26,797 nt of DNA from JABMRP01 sp964444795 (GCA_964444795.1 CAYUIQ010000116.1:1-26797); one strand, 5' to 3'; shown: positions 6,707-15,750, counted from the first letter of the stretch. Program-made: numbers and translations. Notes: generated from the letters alone by a model not told the origin.

Positions 6707-9700
6707 ATGTTCGGTTATCGTCCACTGCGTAATACCCTGGCCGTGCTGTCGCTGGTGACTGCCGCCGGGCTGCTTTGGCAAATCACGTTGGCCAAGGATC
6801 CGGAAGCGGACCCGCCCGAAAAGGGGGTCGCACGGATGGCTTCCACCGAAACGATGGGCGGCGCCGACCGCTATCGAACCCACCTGAGTACCGACAAACC
6901 GATCTACCGCCCCGGCGAGACGCTGTACGTGCGGGGCGTCCTTCTGCATCATGGCACTCGGGCGCCGCTGGCCGACTCCGGGCCCGAGCAACTCCAGGCT
7001 CTGGTCGAGATCCTCGGCCCCAAGGGCGATACGGTCGCCTCGGGATTTGTCGCCTCGCAGCAGAGTGTGCTGGGCTATTCGTGGGCCATCCCCGAGGGGC
7101 AAGCCGGCGGTGAGTATACGATCAAAGTGAGCTATCCGGGCCCGGGTCATCCACCGGCCGAGCGGAAGTTCGATATCCGCGCCTATCGCGCGCCGCGGCT
7201 AAAGAGCCAGATCGAGTTTCTCCGCGACGGGTACGGGCCCGGCGATGAAGTGGCGGCCACGCTGGAAGTGGAACGGGCCGAGGGCGGTGTTCCGGTCGGT
7301 GCCAAAGTGACCGTGACCGCCCGGGTCGACGGCAAGGAAGTTTATCGGGGCACCGATCGGGTCGATCAGTGGGGGAATTGCCCGGCCCAGTTCACGTTGC
7401 CCGAGGCGATTGAGCGGGGCGAAGGCACGCTGGCGATGGTCATCGAAGACGGCGGGATCGTCGAAACGGCCAGCAAGACGATCCCCATCCTCTTACAAAC
7501 GGTCGACCTGACCGCCTATCCCGAGGGCGGTGAATTGGTGGCCGGGTTACCCAACCGGGTCTACTTCGAGGCCTTTACCCCGGCGAAGAAGCCGGCCGAT
7601 CTGACGGGCGTCGTCGTCGACGACCGGGGCCGGAAGGTGGCCGAGTTCCGTAGCGAACACGAAGGGCGCGGACGTTTCGAGTTCATCCCCCGTCCCAACC
7701 GAAAGTACTCGCTGAAGATCACCAAGCCGGCCGGGATCGACAAGCCGTTCCCCCTGCCGGAAGTGAAGCCCGAGGGCGTCGTGATTCGTTCCGAGAAAAC
7801 CGTCTTCGAGCCGGGCCAGCCGGTAACGCTCTCGGTCGGATGTATTCCGTTCCGTGGCGACGTCCAGGTAACGCTTTGCCAGGGCGAAACCGAAGTGGCG
7901 TCCGCGCGGCCGAATTTCAAAGGGGCCGAGTTCCTGCCCCTGGCGCCGGCGACGCTGAAATTGCCCGAAGAAATCGGCGGCGTGCTGGTGGCCACCGTCT
8001 GGAGCGGCGACGGAAAACCGTTGGCCGAGCGGCTGATCTTTCGCCGGCCGGCGGAGTCGGTTTACGTGAAGATCACACCGGACGCCCCGCGATACGTGCC
8101 CGGCGGAACGGCGAAACTGACGATCGAAACGACCGACGCATCGGGCGATCCGGTCGCGGCGGTGGTCGGGCTCACCGTGACCGACGACACCGTACAGGAG
8201 ATGATCGAAACGCGCGAGCAGGCCCCTCGACTGCCGGTCATGGTCTTGCTGGAGAACGACGTTCGCGAGTTGGCCGACGCCCATGTCTATCTCGATCCTG
8301 AGAACCCGGACGCCCCGCAAGCGGTCGATCTGCTGTTGGGCACGCAGGGCTGGCGACGGTTCGGGTTGGTCGATCCGGCGAAGTTCATTGCCGAGCACGG
8401 CGACGGAGCCCGGCGAGCGATGGCCCTGCGGCTGGTCTCGCGCCGCGAGCGGGAGGAAGTTTGGCGGGCCAGCGGCGGGGCATTGATGCTCGACGGCATG
8501 GCCCTTCCCGGGGGCGCCGTTCCGGCTCCTATGGAAGGTGCCGTTCCCGAGGAACCGGGTGCGGGCGACGAGCCAGACGCGGCTGCCGAGCCGGCGGGTG
8601 AACCGGCCGAAGCGCATGACGCCAAACCGGTCGATGTACCCGCTGCCGAACCGCCACTGCCGGTTGAGCCACCGCCCGCCGATCCGGCCGCGGGACCCGC
8701 GGCGATGGGTGAGGATCTGGAGATGGAACTGCCCGAGGCCCAAGCGATGCCGGTCATCAAAGAGGAGCTTTCCCTGGAGCGGCGGCAACTCAACAAGGCG
8801 CTGGAAGAGGTCGGCGCCCGGGAGAAGAGGGACGCTCTGTTTGACGCGGACCGGATCGTACAGATTCGTAACGATTTCGTGGCCGTGCGGATTTACGCCC
8901 ATCAGGTGCGCCCCAATCGGCAACCGGGCCAACGGAGCGACTTCGCTGAAACGCTCTTCTGGCACGCCGGCATCGCGACGGACGAAAAGACCGGCCGGGC
9001 GACCGTCGAGTTCGGACTCAACGACTCGGTGACCAGTTTCCGTGTCGCGGCCGACGCCTTCACGCCGTCCGGCGCGTTGGGCGAGGCAACCGAGCAGATC
9101 GAATCGGTCGAACCCTACTACATCGAGCCGAAACTGCCGCTGGAGGTCACCTCGGGCGATCAGATCCTGTTGCCGGTGGGCATCGTCAACGCGACCGACT
9201 CGATCTTGAGCAACGCTTCGATCGCGATCGAGGCCCATCCGTCGCTGGTGACGGTCGCGGCCATGTCGCCGCAAACGCTGGCCCCCGACGCCCGAGTGCG
9301 ACGGCTGTTGCCCGTGGGTGTCGAGTCGTACAACGGCGCCGCCGAGTTGACGCTCAGCGGCACGGCCGGCCCCTATGCCGATCGGGTCACGCGCACCATC
9401 GCCATCCGGCCGAGCGGATTTCCGATCGAGGCCGGTTTCGGCGGATTGCTGGCCTCCGGAGGGGCCGTCTCGCACGAGATCGAAATTCCCGAGTCGCTGG
9501 TCGCCGAAAGCATGACGAGCCGCGCGGTGGTCTATCCCACGCCGTTGGCCAACTTGAACGAAGCGCTGGCCCGGCTGATCCGCGAGCCCTGTGGCTGTTT
9601 CGAGCAGACCAGTTCGAGTACCTATCCGCTGGTCATGGCGCAGCAGTACTTCACCTCGCACACGGGCGTCGATCCGGCGATGGTCCAACGGAGCGACGAA

Positions 9701-11014
9701 CTGCTTGCCCGCGGCTACGACCGGCTTGCCGGCTTCGAGTGCGAGGGCGACGGCTACGAGTGGTTCGGCGCCGACCCGGGCCACGAGGCGCTGACCGCCT
9801 ACGGGCTGTTGGAGTTTACGGACATGGCCCAAGTTCGCCACGTCGACGACGCCATGTTGCAGCGCACCCGGAAGTGGCTGTTGGATACCCGCGACGGCAA
9901 GGGCGGATTCACCCGAGAGCGGCGGGCGCTGCACACTTGGATCGCCGATCCGGCTTGTTCCAACGCCTATATCGTCTGGGCCTTGCTCCAGTCGGGCGAG
10001 ACGGTCGATCTGACGCGCGAGATCGCCTGGGTTCGCGACGCGGCGGAGAAAAGCGACAACACCTACGCCGTCGCCCTATCGGCCAACGTGTTGGCACTGG
10101 CCGGCGACGCCGAAGGGGCCAACCACCTGCTGGACCGCCTGGCCGGCAAGCAGGCCGACGATGGCTCGCTGGAAGGGGCGACCACCTCGATCGTCGGTAG
10201 CGGCGGACAGGCGCTGATGGTCGAGACGACCGCCCTGGCCACGATGGCCTGGCTTCGCAATCCGCGTTACGCGGCCCACGTCGAGAAGTCGATGCGCTAT
10301 CTGGCCGAGGCCTGCAAGGCGGGCCGTTACGGATCGACGCAGTCGACCGTGCTGGCGTTGAAGGCGATTGTCGAGTACGACCGTGCCCGGGCGAAGCCCA
10401 AAGCGCCGGGCAGCCTGCAACTGATCGTCGACGGCCGGATCGTCGGCGCGGCGGTACCATTCGACAGCCAAACCGAGGGCGCCATCGCGCTGCCCGAGAT
10501 GGCCGAGTTGCTTACGCCCGGCAAGCACACGATTGGGTTGCGGATGACCGACGGTTCGGACATGCCCTACTCGCTGGCCGTCGGCTACAACAGCCTCAAG
10601 CCGGCCAGTGCCGAGCTATGCAAGGTGCATCTGGAGGTGGCCTTGAATTCCCAACAGATCGACGAAGGCACGGTGACCGAAGCCCGAGTGGTGGTGGTCA
10701 ACCGGTCCGGCGAGCCGATTCCCACGCCGGTGGCCATCATCGGCATTCCCGGCGGATTGGAAGTGCGCCACGATCAACTTAAGGAGTTGGTCAAGGCGGA
10801 GAAGATCGCCGCCTACGAGGTGCTCGGCCGCGAGGTCGTCCTCTACTGGCGATCCCTGGCCGGCGAACAGCGGGTCGAACTGCCATTGAGCCTGGTGGCC
10901 GCCATTCCCGGCCGCTACACGGGCCCCGCCAGTCGTACGTATCAATACTACACCGACGAATTCAAGCACTGGGTCGGCGGAATGAAGATCGAGATTGTGC
11001 CGCGTACGCGGTAG
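6707..11014 (+). CDS. alpha-2-macroglobulin-like protein with thioester motif
   Basis: The 1435-residue protein starts at the ATG at 6707, behind AAGGAG at 6693-6698. A hydrophobic N-terminus (residues 9-28) is a signal peptide or anchor, so the protein acts outside the inner membrane. An MG2-like strand is seen at residues 61-80 (STDKPIYRPGETLYVRGVLL), followed by repeated beta domains. Residues about 598-690 are an Ala/Pro/Glu-rich low-complexity insert just before the central conserved region. The thioester motif is intact as C964-F-E-Q967, followed by an alpha/alpha-toroid complement-like domain (VWALLQSGE, STQSTVLALKAI) and a receptor-binding-like end. Bacterial members trap proteases with the thioester and are thought to protect the envelope. 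The PbpC partner gene seen in other bacteria is absent here. The length fits the family (about 1500-1650), slightly short. Confidence 0.88.
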   Translation: MFGYRPLRNTLAVLSLVTAAGLLWQITLAKDPEADPPEKGVARMASTETMGGADRYRTHLSTDKPIYRPGETLYVRGVLLHHGTRAPLADSGPEQLQALVEILGPKGDTVASGFVASQQSVLGYSWAIPEGQAGGEYTIKVSYPGPGHPPAERKFDIRAYRAPRLKSQIEFLRDGYGPGDEVAATLEVERAEGGVPVGAKVTVTARVDGKEVYRGTDRVDQWGNCPAQFTLPEAIERGEGTLAMVIEDGGIVETASKTIPILLQTVDLTAYPEGGELVAGLPNRVYFEAFTPAKKPADLTGVVVDDRGRKVAEFRSEHEGRGRFEFIPRPNRKYSLKITKPAGIDKPFPLPEVKPEGVVIRSEKTVFEPGQPVTLSVGCIPFRGDVQVTLCQGETEVASARPNFKGAEFLPLAPATLKLPEEIGGVLVATVWSGDGKPLAERLIFRRPAESVYVKITPDAPRYVPGGTAKLTIETTDASGDPVAAVVGLTVTDDTVQEMIETREQAPRLPVMVLLENDVRELADAHVYLDPENPDAPQAVDLLLGTQGWRRFGLVDPAKFIAEHGDGARRAMALRLVSRREREEVWRASGGALMLDGMALPGGAVPAPMEGAVPEEPGAGDEPDAAAEPAGEPAEAHDAKPVDVPAAEPPLPVEPPPADPAAGPAAMGEDLEMELPEAQAMPVIKEELSLERRQLNKALEEVGAREKRDALFDADRIVQIRNDFVAVRIYAHQVRPNRQPGQRSDFAETLFWHAGIATDEKTGRATVEFGLNDSVTSFRVAADAFTPSGALGEATEQIESVEPYYIEPKLPLEVTSGDQILLPVGIVNATDSILSNASIAIEAHPSLVTVAAMSPQTLAPDARVRRLLPVGVESYNGAAELTLSGTAGPYADRVTRTIAIRPSGFPIEAGFGGLLASGGAVSHEIEIPESLVAESMTSRAVVYPTPLANLNEALARLIREPCGCFEQTSSSTYPLVMAQQYFTSHTGVDPAMVQRSDELLARGYDRLAGFECEGDGYEWFGADPGHEALTAYGLLEFTDMAQVRHVDDAMLQRTRKWLLDTRDGKGGFTRERRALHTWIADPACSNAYIVWALLQSGETVDLTREIAWVRDAAEKSDNTYAVALSANVLALAGDAEGANHLLDRLAGKQADDGSLEGATTSIVGSGGQALMVETTALATMAWLRNPRYAAHVEKSMRYLAEACKAGRYGSTQSTVLALKAIVEYDRARAKPKAPGSLQLIVDGRIVGAAVPFDSQTEGAIALPEMAELLTPGKHTIGLRMTDGSDMPYSLAVGYNSLKPASAELCKVHLEVALNSQQIDEGTVTEARVVVVNRSGEPIPTPVAIIGIPGGLEVRHDQLKELVKAEKIAAYEVLGREVVLYWRSLAGEQRVELPLSLVAAIPGRYTGPASRTYQYYTDEFKHWVGGMKIEIVPRTR

Positions 11015-11088
11015 GCGCCGCTGCCTCGTTACCGCGAAGCGGTTAGACATCAAGGCCCGGGACCAACGCCCTGTTTCTCAGCGGAGTT

Positions 11089-11892
11089 CTACGGCAATTT
11101 CAACACGTCGGCGGATACGGCGACGGGCAGACCTTGCTCGGGAACGGGGAGTTTCAGGGTCCAGAGGACCGCCTGCGCCAGGAGCCGGCGGCAGCTCTCT
11201 TGCTGCCAATGGGCGTGGTAGTGCATGCCCGAGAAACCGAACGAGCGGCCGCCGTCGGGGCGCTCGAATCCCCAGGCCACCGTTTCCGGCCGGCCCTCCA
11301 GGGAAGCACGCAGCAGGGGCACGATCTTGCCTTCGGTGGCGAACTTCAGGCGGTAATAGTATTCGTCGCGAAGACGGAAATCGTCGATCCCCGCCGTCAC
11401 CGGATGCCCGCGATCGACCACGCCGAGATCCGCTTCGGTGATGATGTATCGGCGGTCCGGGCCTCCGTGGCATCCGCCCATTAGTTTCAAGTGACCGGCG
11501 ATATACTTCGCGTCCTTCGCGCCGATGGCCCAATGGATACCCACGATGGCGCCACCCCGGGCGGCCAGCCGCTGGAGGGCTTCGTATCGCTTCGTGTCGG
11601 TCTGCTCCCACCGGGCGCCTTGGCCCAGGAAGAGGACCACGGCGTCGGCCTTGTCCAACATCGCCGGGCCCTCCGGCCACGGTTCGTCGGCGCCTGCGAT
11701 CGTCACTTGCAGGTCCGGTACGTCTTCGAGGCACTCGGCCAAGACGGCCAGACCCGGCATGTACTCATGGCTCCCCGCCGGGTGGTCGCGTTTCTGTCCC
11801 AACAGCAACACGTTCTTCGGCGCCGCGGCGGAACCGACCGGACCGATCAACAGAACTACAATCGCCACACCGACCGCTTGTTTCCACCACAT
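11089..11892 (-). CDS. secreted ThuA-domain protein
   Basis: The 267-residue protein is read from the ATG at 11892-11890, giving a signal peptide (MWWKQAVGVAIVVLLIGPVGSAAA) followed at once by the first beta strand, NVLLLGQKRDHP. The ThuA fold (class I glutamine-amidotransferase-like) is visible in DAVVLFLGQGARW, GGAIVGIHWAIGAKD and HPVTAGIDDFRLRDEYYY. The family is linked to trehalose and other sugar use, but its enzymatic activity is unclear, and planctomycetes carry many exported copies. The start lies one base beyond the TAG stop of the upstream EF-hand lipoprotein gene, with an AGGTGAG ribosome binding site inside that gene's last codons, so translation is almost certainly coupled. Confidence 0.85.
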   Translation of the reverse strand: MWWKQAVGVAIVVLLIGPVGSAAAPKNVLLLGQKRDHPAGSHEYMPGLAVLAECLEDVPDLQVTIAGADEPWPEGPAMLDKADAVVLFLGQGARWEQTDTKRYEALQRLAARGGAIVGIHWAIGAKDAKYIAGHLKLMGGCHGGPDRRYIITEADLGVVDRGHPVTAGIDDFRLRDEYYYRLKFATEGKIVPLLRASLEGRPETVAWGFERPDGGRSFGFSGMHYHAHWQQESCRRLLAQAVLWTLKLPVPEQGLPVAVSADVLKLP

Positions 11893-11893
11893 G

Positions 11894-12634
11894 CTACTCA
11901 CCTGCCAACTCGAACAGAGGTACGTCCCAGTCTTCTTCGGAAACCTGCTCACCGAGGGTCGTTTCCGTGTTGTACTTGGCGGGAATCAGCTCCTTGCCGT
12001 CCTGGAGCTTGGATACCCGCACCCGGTAGAATCCCAAGTGGACACCGACGACGCCCTCGGGCAGATCGGCAATGCTCATCTCCGCGATGCCCTCTTCGTC
12101 GGTAATGCCACTGGCCGTCTGGACCTCCGAACCGAGGAACGCCTCGGGCACCAGCGTGACGGTGGCCCCGATCAGCGGCTCCTCGCCGCGCATGACCTGG
12201 CAGTCGTGGTTGGTCAGCGCGATCTTGGAATCCTGCCAGGCGGTAATCCGGGCGACGATTTCCTCTTGGCTGACGGCTTCGTCTTGATCTTCGTCGAGGT
12301 CGGCCATCGCGGCCGCCAGCGCCGGCGCCGCCTTCAATTCCTCGCCGCCGATCGTTCCGTTGCCGTCCTTGTCGTAGAGGTCGATTGCCGCTTTGGCGGC
12401 TGCCTGGGCGTCGATGGCCGGCAGCGCGATTTTCGGCAGGGGCTCGGGGGGAGGCCGGGGAGTTTTCGGCTTGTCCGGCTCCGGCTCGGGTTGCTTCTCA
12501 TCGACGGGCTGTTGACTCGGCTTCTTTTCGTCCTCCCCGGGATCCGAGGGGCTGGTACTCGCCGAACATCCCCAGCTTCCCATCACGGCAAGAACGACTG
12601 CCACGACCGCAAGTTTCGTCAACCGGTTAAGCAT
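11894..12634 (-). CDS. EF-hand lipoprotein B with carboxypeptidase-regulatory-like domain
   Basis: The 246-residue protein starts at 12634 with an AAGGA ribosome binding site. A lipoprotein signal ends in SWG-C23. A Pro/Glu/Lys-rich linker (27-66) follows. EF-hand one is canonical at 88-99 (DKDGNGTIGGEE). EF-hand two at 114-125 has Glu in place of the usual Gly. Residues 136-235 look like a transthyretin- or carboxypeptidase-regulatory-like beta domain (GATVTLVPEAFLG, GFYRVRVSKL) ending in AKYNTETTLGEQV. It is a paralogue of the lipoprotein at 13179-13793, with which it shares the domain order and the EAFLG and AKYNT-TTLGE blocks. It would sit on a membrane facing the periplasm and bind calcium. 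Its stop is one base from the ThuA start. It has its own promoter at 12708-12736. Confidence 0.8.
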   Translation of the reverse strand: MLNRLTKLAVVAVVLAVMGSWGCSASTSPSDPGEDEKKPSQQPVDEKQPEPEPDKPKTPRPPPEPLPKIALPAIDAQAAAKAAIDLYDKDGNGTIGGEELKAAPALAAAMADLDEDQDEAVSQEEIVARITAWQDSKIALTNHDCQVMRGEEPLIGATVTLVPEAFLGSEVQTASGITDEEGIAEMSIADLPEGVVGVHLGFYRVRVSKLQDGKELIPAKYNTETTLGEQVSEEDWDVPLFELAGE

Positions 12635-12707
12635 GACTTCATCCTTTCTGGCCAGAAACCAACAGACATCGAGCCCACGGACATCGAGCGGTGTCCGACG
12701 CCGTTTG

Positions 12708-12736
12708 AGCGTACCAGAATTGCGTGGGAGTGTCAA
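12708..12736 (-). promoter_or_regulatory. sigma-70-type promoter of EF-hand lipoprotein B
   Basis: On the minus strand a perfect TTGACA (12736-12731) is followed after 17 bases by TACGCT (12713-12708). The lipoprotein ATG lies about 74 bases downstream at 12634. The match to the -35 consensus and the spacing are good, the -10 is moderate. It suggests that the lipoprotein B and ThuA pair is transcribed separately from DUF4186. Confidence 0.55.
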
Positions 12737-12760
12737 ACGGCCCGGACGGCGGAGAGGCGG

Positions 12761-13135
12761 CTATCCCGGATCATTCACGAACTGCGTTATGGCCGTCGCC
12801 AGCCAGCGATCGATGACCGACACAATATAGTCGATTTCCTCGGGCTGCAGCGGCCGGCCCTTGGCGATGCCGTGCCACCGGGCCAGGCAACCGCGGCAAC
12901 AGGTGGCCGTGGCGTGTTGGGCGAGAAACACCGGATGGCCGCGCATGGGCGTCTGCCGGCCGTCGTTGACCGGTTCGGCCGGTGCCAACCGCCGCAAAAC
13001 AAACTGCCGGCCGTGCTCCAGCACGACCGGCAGCGTTTTCTGTTGCAGATAGTCCGCTTCCTTGGCCCCCAGGCGGAACCGGCTGCGAAACTTCGACCGG
13101 GCCAAAGCCGCCAGTAGCGCGTCGGGATCTCGCAT
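12761..13135 (-). CDS. DUF4186 family protein
   Basis: The 124-residue cytoplasmic protein is read from the ATG at 13135-13133. The frame is open further upstream to 13243 but overlaps the preceding gene and is very Arg-rich, so the shorter form is preferred. The DUF4186 signature is clear: an N-terminal SKFRSRFRL helix, RLAPAEPVNDGRQTPMRGHP at 49-68, then H74 and the C79-C80-x2-C83 cluster with W87-H88. The Cys/His cluster looks able to bind a metal, but the family has no assigned function. It lies 43 bases after lipoprotein A and 126 before lipoprotein B, between the two paralogues. No ribosome binding site is obvious. Confidence 0.82.
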   Translation of the reverse strand: MRDPDALLAALARSKFRSRFRLGAKEADYLQQKTLPVVLEHGRQFVLRRLAPAEPVNDGRQTPMRGHPVFLAQHATATCCRGCLARWHGIAKGRPLQPEEIDYIVSVIDRWLATAITQFVNDPG

Positions 13136-13178
13136 CGGCCGTCTCGCGTGCCATCGACCGGCCCCGCGGCAACGTGTG

Positions 13179-13793
13179 TTACCGGCTCGACAGGTTGAAG
13201 GTTCTTTGCTCGCCGCTCTGGGCGTCCTGAGCGATCTCTTCACCCAGAGTCGTTGCCGTGTTGTACTTGGCCGGGAGCGTCTTCGAAGCCGACGTGATCT
13301 TCACCTTGTACAACCCGATGTGGCAACCCTGCGGGTCGAGATCGGGAACTTCCAGGAAGGCGTCGCCGTGCTCCGTGGTCTTGCCCGTGCAACCCTTGAC
13401 GGCCTCGCCGAGAAATGCCTCCGGCTCGAAGGTCACGGTGCCGTCTCTCAGCGGTTGCCCGTCGACCAAGACCCTGCAGCCGTAGTTCGTGACCGCCACC
13501 TTGGTCTCTTGCCACGCCTCGATCCGTGCTTGGATTTCCTCGGCCGTTACCTTGCCGTCGCCGTCCGTGTCGATCCGCTTCTGTTCCATGGCGTACTTGA
13601 TCGAGGGTACGGCATTCAATTCGTCGCCACCGATGGCCCCGTCACCGTCCTTGTCGTATTCCTCAATGGCCGCACTGGCCGCGCCGCCCGGATCGATCGT
13701 CGGCGGTATGACTCGGGGCTGCTTTCCCGAGCAACCGATTGCCACCACCAGACCCAACACGACCACCCCCATATTCAACACGCGAAAAGACAT
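13179..13793 (-). CDS. EF-hand lipoprotein A with carboxypeptidase-regulatory-like domain
   Basis: The start at 13793 is chosen over an ATG five codons upstream (13808) because GAGGAA lies at the right distance before 13793 and nothing precedes 13808. The 204-residue product has a lipobox ending AIG-C21, so it is a membrane-anchored exported lipoprotein. Two canonical EF-hand loops are seen at 47-58 (DKDGDGAIGGDE) and 75-86 (DTDGDGKVTAEE). A beta domain follows (VLVDGQPLRDGTVTFEPEAF, then GLYKVKI) ending with AKYNTATTLGEEI. It is a paralogue of lipoprotein B but lacks its long Pro-rich linker. Calcium binding is expected from the loops. The partner or ligand of the beta domain is unknown. Confidence 0.8.
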   Translation of the reverse strand: MSFRVLNMGVVVLGLVVAIGCSGKQPRVIPPTIDPGGAASAAIEEYDKDGDGAIGGDELNAVPSIKYAMEQKRIDTDGDGKVTAEEIQARIEAWQETKVAVTNYGCRVLVDGQPLRDGTVTFEPEAFLGEAVKGCTGKTTEHGDAFLEVPDLDPQGCHIGLYKVKITSASKTLPAKYNTATTLGEEIAQDAQSGEQRTFNLSSR

Positions 13794-13851
13794 GCGAGCA
13801 TTCCTCATAAATGTATGGACAAGAAATTTGGAAAAGAACCGAACACCCGGC

Positions 13852-13880
13852 AGATTAACACAACCGGGTCCGGTCGTCAA
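13852..13880 (-). promoter_or_regulatory. possible promoter of EF-hand lipoprotein A
   Basis: TTGACG (13880-13875) and TAATCT (13857-13852) are 17 bases apart on the minus strand, about 60 bases before the lipoprotein A start and just past the stop of the phosphorylase gene. The -35 and spacing match those of the lipoprotein B promoter. The -10 is weak. Confidence 0.4.
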
Positions 13881-13888
13881 ACGGGCGG

Positions 13889-15607
13889 CTACGCCCGCAG
13901 CCACGCCACCTGATAAGGGGCCAACAACAGGGGGGTTCCCGAGGCCGCGGACCACCCGTCCCTCAACAGATCGGCACCCATCGAGCCGCCAAATCGGGCC
14001 GCCGGATCGATCGACTTCGGCTCCCGCCCCACGTTGGCCAACACGAGGATTCGCGGCTGGCCCTGCCCGCCCCCACGCATCAGACCCAACAGCGACGGGT
14101 CGCCCGTCTCGACCACCTCTTGCGGAGCGTCCGGGTGAAATGCCGGTTGGGCCATGCGAACCGCCAGCAAACGCCGGTATTGGCGTAATACTCGCGACTG
14201 TGGGGTGTCGGAGTGGTCCAACAGGTCGCTCAGCTCGCCGATCTCGAACTTCCGCCGGTTGATCGATCGGGCTCGACCCGTGCGTGCCACGCCGGCCGTG
14301 TCGTTGGGGGTGCCTACCAGACTGTGGAAGTAGACGCCGGGGATCCCCCGCAGCGACAGCATCAGCGCCTGGCTGGCCAGGAACCGGCGGACCTGCATCT
14401 CGTCGTCCGGATCACTGGCATCGCCCAGGGCGTCGAAATAGGTGACGTTCAGTTCGTAGGCGCTTTGCGAACCGTCGGGATTATCCTTGGTGCTGACCGC
14501 TCCGCCGCGCGATCGAACCCATTCGACCAGCCGATCGCGCCGCTCGGGCGGAACGATCCCTTCCAGCGGCCGAACGCCGATCCCGTCGTGCGAGGCGGTG
14601 AAGTTCAACACGGTACAGCCCGGCGGCGGCGGTTCGAGATCGGCCAGCCACCGGCCCAGCAGGCTCGCATCGCCGGTGGTCAACGCGTCGAGCAACAGCG
14701 GCGCCAGGCTGAACTGGTAGATCATCCGCGCCTCGTCGCCACGGCCGAAATAGCTGACGTTCTCCTCGTGCGGCACGTTCGTTTCGGTCAACAAGACGGT
14801 GCCCGGCGCAACCGCGTCGACCAGTACGCGCATCAGCTTCACCACGACGTGCGTCTGCCGAAGATGGATACACGAGGTGCCCAACTCTTTCCAGAGATAG
14901 GCGATCGCATCAAGACGCACGATCCGCGATCCCTGCTTCAGGTAGAACAACAGCACCTCGAGCATGGCCACCAGCACGTCGGGTTCGGCGAAGTTCAAAT
15001 CGATCTGATCGTCGCTGAAGGTCGTCCACACATGCCGCGTGCCGCGGGTCGTTTCCACCGGCGTCAGCAGCGGCAGGCTCCGCGGCCGGGTGACCATCGA
15101 CGTATCGGCCGCCGGATCGGCTTCGATGAAGTACTTTGTGAACGGCTCGCGCCCGGCCTGGTAATCGGCAAACCAACCGCTCTTGCGCGAGACGTGGTTG
15201 ATTACCAGATCGAACATCAACCGAAACCGCTCCCCCAGCCGGGCGACGTCCTCCCAATCGCCCAGCGCCGGATCGATCGCCATGTAATCGATCACCGAGA
15301 ACCCGTCGTCGGACGAATAGGGAAAGAACGGGAGGAAGTGGATCGTATTGATCAGCGGTTCCAGCCCGGCGACGCGAAGAAACTCGCCCAGACACGCCAG
15401 CGGCGCGATCCCCTCGCGGCGAACCTGATCGCCGTAGGTAATCAACACAACGTCGCGCTGGTCCCACCCGGATCGCTCGTCCCGGGGCATCTCCGGCCCA
15501 TAGCGCGAAGCCATCCCCACGATCCGCCCCAGGCACTCCCCGGCCCGATCGCCATAAAGTTCAGTCAACAGCGGCCGCAGCCGCGCTTCGAGTTGTTGGT
15601 TGCCCAT
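13889..15607 (-). CDS. GH13 sugar phosphorylase (sucrose or glucosylglycerate type)
   Basis: The 572-residue cytoplasmic enzyme has an intact GH13 (beta/alpha)8 core. The catalytic triad is readable: nucleophile D233 in RIVRLDAIAYLWKE, acid/base E275 in LLTETNVPH, and stabiliser H340-D341 in NFTASHDGIGVRP. The pattern LPFFPYSSDDGFSVIDY and WKELGTSCIHLRQTH is that of subfamily GH13_18 phosphorylases, which split sucrose or glucosylglycerate with phosphate to give glucose-1-phosphate. The WKE-GTxCIHL-x-QTH stretch points more to the glucosylglycerate branch, an inference from memory. No signal peptide is present. A perfect TATAAT at 15619-15614 ends six bases before the ATG, so the mRNA may be leaderless, and no ribosome binding site is seen. 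Confidence 0.85.
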   Translation of the reverse strand: MGNQQLEARLRPLLTELYGDRAGECLGRIVGMASRYGPEMPRDERSGWDQRDVVLITYGDQVRREGIAPLACLGEFLRVAGLEPLINTIHFLPFFPYSSDDGFSVIDYMAIDPALGDWEDVARLGERFRLMFDLVINHVSRKSGWFADYQAGREPFTKYFIEADPAADTSMVTRPRSLPLLTPVETTRGTRHVWTTFSDDQIDLNFAEPDVLVAMLEVLLFYLKQGSRIVRLDAIAYLWKELGTSCIHLRQTHVVVKLMRVLVDAVAPGTVLLTETNVPHEENVSYFGRGDEARMIYQFSLAPLLLDALTTGDASLLGRWLADLEPPPPGCTVLNFTASHDGIGVRPLEGIVPPERRDRLVEWVRSRGGAVSTKDNPDGSQSAYELNVTYFDALGDASDPDDEMQVRRFLASQALMLSLRGIPGVYFHSLVGTPNDTAGVARTGRARSINRRKFEIGELSDLLDHSDTPQSRVLRQYRRLLAVRMAQPAFHPDAPQEVVETGDPSLLGLMRGGGQGQPRILVLANVGREPKSIDPAARFGGSMGADLLRDGWSAASGTPLLLAPYQVAWLRA

Positions 15608-15613
15608 GCGGGG

Positions 15614-15619
15614 ATTATA
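15614..15619 (-). promoter_or_regulatory. TATAAT -10 box of the phosphorylase, leaderless start
   Basis: A perfect -10 hexamer on the minus strand leaves exactly six bases before the start codon at 15607, which places the expected transcription start on or next to the A of ATG. The -35 region is weak (TTCTCC-like). No Shine-Dalgarno sequence lies between, which fits leaderless translation. Confidence 0.45.
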
Positions 15620-15750
15620 CGGGCGATGGGGTGGTGGGAGAAGAGGGGGCTTTTTCCCGCTGGGTGGTGATCTGCCGCTGGAGGATCACGCCGCAGGTTC
15701 TGGGGCGAAGAATCACGGGTGTTTGGCTTTTGTGCCCGTCAATACCGGGG

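Noticed and set aside
7547..9934. 795-codon open frame antisense to the macroglobulin gene
   Set aside because: High-GC shadow frame, rich in Arg/Gly/Gln, without motifs; the plus strand has clear domains.
13136..13243. N-terminal extension of the DUF4186 protein
   Set aside because: Overlaps the end of lipoprotein A and is Arg-rich; the family starts at the SKFRSRF helix.
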